From: Neelides folsomi
Lineage: Eukaryota > Arthropoda > Collembola > Neelipleona > Neelidae
DNA length: 64,000 bases
Assembly (NCBI GenBank): GCA_034687125.1
Contig: JAQGBZ010000131.1
Coordinates: forward strand, 1-64,000
Direction of reading: 5' to 3'
Shown: in pieces, positions 58,551 through 64,000 of the stretch
Position numbering within the stretch: the first letter of the stretch is position 1
Layout of the letters: every line of letters starts with the position of its first letter
The notes under the pieces: model-generated
Database searches by the model: none
Told to the model about the DNA's origin: nothing
What the model saw: the letters and a program-made list of their open reading frames with translations, nothing else
Translations under genes and position numbers: made by a program

Positions 58551-61500
58551 TACACCTTCGAAAAAATGGAATTAATATAAATTATAGATCAGTATGCATA
58601 TAATACAGGTATATGACATTTATGAGTATTAAACCAATTCAGGGTGCTACTACATGTTAGCGAATTCTTAAAAAAACTCTAAGAGCTTGCTAAGAAGAGC
58701 TCTAAACATTTTCTCGAAATAACACTATTTACATGTATAATCTAATTAGTAAAAATGCCCAATAGTAATTAATAGCATTAGCAAGTATATTAATATTAAT
58801 AGTGATAATTGAATAATAAGTTTATTTATTTAGTAATTGTCCCAACATTACAATATTTTAAGTAAAATTAGAAGTACTTTTAAATAATGAATACTAATAT
58901 TAATATTTTTGCCTTCGAAATATAATGTGACATGTGATATTATGAAGAGAAAATACATAAATAGAGAGACTAACAAGTCAACATAAAGAATAGACAGCTG
59001 TATTTTGTGAATTTTGGTAAACCCTCGTTCGTTAATGGTCAACTTGAAATGGACAAGAGTGAAAAGGCTCAATTTTGGGTTGACTTTTCCTTTATTTTCC
59101 CCCATTCATCATACGAGAACATATGTATTTAGGTATACTATTGTTCTGTTAGATTTTGGCTATTAGGTTTCATCTTTCATATTCCATATTCCAACAATTC
59201 TGCTCAATACTATCGCTTATTCCTCTTAAATTTTCAATAGAAATCATTATCCATTAACATATTCAACGATCAACTGTTTGGAGTATGGAATAATTATGGA
59301 ATGTACAATTACTTATTAGTAGATAATACATATGTATAGCATGTAGTGCATTTTTATATTGAACATGTACTATGCAAAGTCAGGTGTATTATTTGATGTA
59401 CTTTTAGTACAAAAGTACAAACTAGCAATTCAATTAATCGATTAGAAATTACATTAAGACGATCATTAAAAGATTTCGCAGTTTATTAAATCGTAGAATA
59501 ATAATAATATTAGATCACTAAATTTGATAACGTACTAGTGGTGTGTGATGTGCGAATTGTTTACAAATCCCTACTGAACCAACATACAAATAAAAACATG
59601 CTACATGTATTTTTTAAATACTAATATATTCTGGTTTTTAAAATGAGCTAAAAGCTCTCTTATCTTTTATCGAAATGTCTAATTGTAAGTTTCTTGACAA
59701 AAGAATAGTAATTCATTTTATTATGGAATGATCATCCATTGATTATAAATATAAATATTTATTTATGGTTTCGTTCTTATTGGACAGTCGACCCTAGTTC
59801 CAGTCGTTTTAATAAAATATTTTTGTTGAATTATTACATTGCTTTTGATTTTAGGTAGTTTTGTGGAAATTGCCAATAGAAAGATATAAGTGATAGAAGA
59901 ACCCTTGCATGGTGGTTATTAAATATCTCATTCATCATTTTATGACAATCGACTTGCTTCGCTGAACATCTGTTATTTTGGATTCAATTGATTTATAAAT
60001 TTTCTTTATTATTTCCCCGAATTGAAAGAGGAAATGCAGTTAAGTAAAGTTTACTGGGAAGCCCCGGACCTACCTTTTATGTATAATTGATAAAATAATA
60101 TGTAATAATACAAACTAATTGCAAGCTGCTAAAATGTGAAGCAAAATTGAATACTGTTGCAGCTATGATATATCATACTAAGTCATACATTAAAACACTG
60201 ATCTTAAAACACTGGTCTGTACCTGTACAGGGTGCGTCAAAAGATGATTTCTTTTTTAAATAGACAATCATATGTGAATCATTTCGAAGTTCACAAAAGC
60301 GCGCATATTAAGGGCAGCTTCACAAAAGACCTTGCCATGTCAATGTAATACATAGTATAGTGTATGTATTTATGTAATTAGTCTCGCTTTGGCCACGTGC
60401 CTAATGCTACCTAAATTAATTTTCAAATGTCTTTTGTTTCGCTTGTTTTGAAACTGAAAGTAGGATACTAAAAACGGGGAAACTAATGTATTTGTTTGGT
60501 ATGAATAAGGCCACAAATACAGAAAAAATATATTAACAACTACCCTGTGTCCGATGAATGCTTCTACCATAAGCACCTGCAAATGTGTACTCACATTGTT
60601 GTTGTACACGCACTTGTAGGTTAATACTATACATAGGTAGTCTAAATAACATTAGCTATTTGGAAAATAGACGAAGGTGAGTTTAAAAAACCCATGAATA
60701 ATTTCCATTTATTGCAAATTTCATTATTTATTAAAATATTAGTATATGATAATATATTAAAGTATGATATGAACTTTTACTTCGATGCATGATATAAAAG
60801 TATAATTTTATATGATTTTTGTCTCAAAACAAATTCAAAATATAAACTTAGGTATTATTATTTTAATTACTTGATCGTTTAAATGGAATATAACAAAAAA
60901 GATATGAAATGAATGGAACTTTGAAAGGATTAAAAACCAAGTATGTATGCAAACAAATTGAAGTGAAGGGGAAACCTTTAGGGAAGATATTCTCTATAGA
61001 AAGCATAGGGGGATGAAAAGAATAAAAAGAGCATTCAGGTCCAAACACCACCGGGCACGTTCTCTCCAAACAGTAGAATTGGGGAGAATTGAAGTTGATC
61101 GAGACTTTGAAAGCCTTTTCTTTCCTACTCAATTTCAAAGAGCATTAACGAATTGAATCCAAATGCAACTCTGAATAAACAAGATGAGAAATCGGAGATT
61201 AAGTTTTCGAAGCTGCCGAGATTCCCTCTTGCTATGTAAACTTTGAGAAAAGCTCCCCAAATGGATTATTCATTCTCTTACAACTCTAAAACTATTTATG
61301 TATGTATCTGTAGTACGGTACTTACCATGCAAGAGCATTTTACAGTATGCATATTTTATACATACATTCATATTATAAGTATTACATACATATGTAATCA
61401 GGTGATGTGAGATGGTGATCAAATCTCATGAGTCATGAGAGAAAGACACATAATATTTGTATACACCTATGTAATTATGTAAAGCATTAAGACAGAAAAA

Positions 61501-62001
61501 TTATAAATTATCACATATTATACTTATTACAAAATTTTATCGTGGTCAGTCGTCAACCTGGCCCTGTACATACAATATATAGTTGAAATAAAAAAGCTAT
61601 TTTTATTCAAAGCCGTATGATAAACACAAGCTAAATAATTTTTAATTAATGATTTTAAATTCAATCACAAATATTGAATTGATAATAAACCCCCGGAAAT
61701 TTAAAATTTCTTTTCAGATGAATAGTTCATGGTTCAAAAGTTCAAATACATTTTTTACTTGGATTTGGATTCCTCATGCCTTAAGAAGGGGATTTATTGT
61801 GAAAGCTTCTGAAAGGATTTGTGTCAATCAAAAATATAATAAGCTTATCCGAATAAATTGAATTTTAATTTAAATGAACCCTTTTCAGTTTCATTTGTAA
61901 TAAAAGTAATAATAAAACATACATAGATCCCTATATACAAGAAGATATCCCTATTTAGAAGAAGATAAATATAGCAGTATAAATTATTACATTTATTGTC
62001 A
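58551..62001. other. AT-rich spacer, no gene seen
   Basis: Short frames only. A lone Tc1/mariner-like end is at 60228 (see findings). About 60,900-61,250 is slightly less AT-rich but has no assignable frame. Confidence 0.45.
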
Positions 62002-62003
62002 TA

Positions 62004-62145
62004 GTGCATTCACGGAGAATTTAGGTCTGAGTTATACATTGGCCCATCATGTGCATTAATAAAAATTCTCAGTTTAGTTGTTAACAAAATTTAAATAATG
62101 CAGGGGCCATCCTATAACTCAGACCTAAATTCCCTGTGAATGCAC
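62004..62145. mobile_element. 142-bp MITE with TA target site
   Basis: The ends GTGCATTCACGGAGAATTTA and GTGCATTCACAGGGAATTTA (right end, complement) continue into GGTCTGAGTTATA on both sides. They are flanked by TA at 62002-62003 and 62146-62147. The centre is about 60 bp with no open frame. The TA duplication fits Tc1/mariner. Confidence 0.8.
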
Positions 62146-62290
62146 TATAGCAGGCTAGTACCATACATTACTCAATACTTATACTTCCTAAAGTGAATAA
62201 AAGTGAATTGCATAATATGGTATGCTCCATTTTATATATTAAAAAAGAAAGCAACCCTAACCTGTAATTGTAGTTCGTAATGAGCATTTA

Positions 62291-62372
62291 AATAATTCTG
62301 GTATAATGATCTTAAATAATTCTGGTATAATGATCTTAAATAATTCTGGTATAATAATCTTAAATAATTCTA
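62291..62372. repeat. 24-bp tandem repeat, about 3.4 copies
   Basis: The unit AATAATTCTGGTATAATGAT plus CTTA repeats with period 24 starting at 62291, 62315, 62339 and 62363. The first copies are identical, the third has one change, and the last is partial. Confidence 0.9.
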
Positions 62373-64000
62373 AGATTGAGAATAATTATAACTGTTGTAA
62401 ACTTATTTCTTTATTATTAATAATATTACAATGAGATCCGTTAAACAATTTATTTTTAGGCTTAAACTAAACATAAGCTTTACATTTACGTTAATACATA
62501 ATTTTACCAAAATTAAAACATTTGTAAGTGTATAAATAAAAACATTTTAGATCATGGGAATTTGATAAAAATTGAAATTTAGTAATAAGTTATATTATCG
62601 GCAAATCTATATAGTATGTTAATAATAAATGATTGATTAAGTATCTACTTATAAGTATCTGTAATCTGTATCCTTTACTATTGCAATTAAGTCATTCCAA
62701 TTTTGCAATGCGCCATGTGTTTATGTTTAGACAATTAATTTCAATTAATTTATTAGACTCTAGAATCTAGAAGAACATTTTAATCATCAATTTTAAAAAT
62801 CAATTTAAATTCCAATTATACTAGGTACTATCAATATATCTTATTGCAAATGGGCACGGTTCATACTTAATTACCAATATTCTTAAAACATAACATGTAT
62901 TTATTTATTTAAATAATAAACATTACTTTTCGTAGTTTTTATTAAAATCATTATATTTGGCACAGAGTACATATAAATCCATACAAATACAATTTAATTT
63001 AAATTAATTGTAATTTGTAAGTAACTTATTATGGTTATTTGTTGTGTAAATTTCTATTTTATTAATGCGTTATGTTATTCACAGTGCACTTCCTACTAAT
63101 TAAATATTTTTCAAATTTTATACACATAAAATAGATCAAATAAATATACTTATAGTTTGCAAGTAAAGAATATTATAAATATATTAATGTGTCAAATAAA
63201 CACAATTAAAATAATTGAAATTGTGTAAAATAAAGTACACTTGCATAATTAGCAATTACACATGATATAATATGTAAATAAAAATACTTATATAATTCAC
63301 TAATTAATAATGGCATATATCATATAATGTGTTACCTACTTATGTAGTTATAGTCTTTAACTTGTTTTAACATTATAAATATTTAAATGTCTCGTCACTT
63401 CAAAAGCACCATGTAATAATGAGATGATTCTTTCTCACGTACATTGCCAAAAAAGTCAACATCATATGCTTATCTTATCATGTACAATAATTTTATGAAT
63501 ACTTACACATTTTATCTCTTTTCAAATCAATTTTCTTTAACGTTAAAAAGATACAAGCATAAGCGCATTGAGTAATTTTATAATTTTTATATAATATTAC
63601 CTATTGATAGTTACTGATTTGTATTTCGATCAGTAATTTCAAAAAGTTATGGATGCTAATTAAATTTTTTAAAGGGCATTTTGTATTCAATTTACAAAAT
63701 ATAGATAATATAATATAATTATGTACCTAATACCTTCATACATACATGTAGGTATATGTAAAAAAGTATAGAATAAAGTTCTATTCATTTTATTCATTGA
63801 GAAATGCAAAATATTTTTGTATATTTTTAATTTATTTGATTACGCGCCAAATTGAAGTGCACATTAATTATTTCTGGTTCTTTCAATTTGGAATTGAAAT
63901 TGGAAGGCTTTTTAAAAGGCCATTCAAGACGCTAATGAAAGTAATTGATTAATATGACATATGACACAATGACCAGATATAGTACATTGTCTGTAGTAAA
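62373..64000. other. AT-rich end of window, no gene seen
   Basis: Very AT-rich sequence without coding frames, RNA genes or paired repeats that I could detect. Confidence 0.5.

Noticed and set aside
63080-63086. CACAGTG, the RSS heptamer sequence
   Set aside because: A 7-bp match is expected by chance in 64 kb; there is no nonamer at 12 or 23 bp and it is 27 kb from the RAG1-like relic.

Overview
This is an AT-rich, intron-rich animal nuclear window, not a bacterial or viral one. Genes are split by GT-AG introns of about 60 bp to several kb, and small inverted-repeat transposons are scattered through introns and spacers. The proteins (a Bazooka-type Par-3, Ack, a Fer1/Ptf1a bHLH factor) and the composition suggest an arthropod. 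A crustacean such as a parasitic copepod is my best guess, but nothing in the sequence proves it.

Layout. (1) 1542-23535, plus strand: the cell-polarity scaffold Par-3/Bazooka in 20 coding exons, with a probable alternative first exon at 7305-7604 and a possible cassette exon at 19625-19756. (2) 25847-28500, minus strand: PGAP3, the GPI-lipid remodelling enzyme, in 7 exons. (3) 29147-32338, plus strand: cyclin L in 8 exons, head-to-head with PGAP3 across 646 bp, with a possible poison exon. (4) 32891-37290: a cluster of mobile-element remains, namely a 3.3-kb element with inverted ends holding a decayed RAG1/Transib-type transposase, a 370-bp inverted-repeat element abutting it, and a broken Tc1 transposase. 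(5) 37723-40976, minus strand: a TRC8/RNF139-family membrane RING E3 ligase in 6 exons. (6) 43635-50074, plus strand: the non-receptor tyrosine kinase Ack in 16 exons. (7) 52323-53196, plus strand: a Ptf1a/Fer1 bHLH factor in 2 exons. (8) 53197-64000: no gene recognised; it holds a short inverted-repeat element, a 24-bp tandem repeat and a few less AT-rich islands.

The genes do not form one pathway. Par-3 organises apical polarity at the cortex, Ack signals downstream of Cdc42, cyclin L acts in nuclear splicing, PGAP3 and the RING ligase are secretory-pathway membrane proteins, and Ptf1a/Fer1 is a tissue-specific transcription factor. All exon chains were built by hand from splice signals and protein similarity. 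Each chain closes in frame from ATG to stop. UTRs and transcription starts could not be placed.

The most unusual material is the RAG1/Transib-like relic, the alternative Par-3 N-terminus that replaces half of the oligomerisation domain, the candidate cyclin L poison exon, and several non-autonomous DNA transposons, some with clear target-site duplications.
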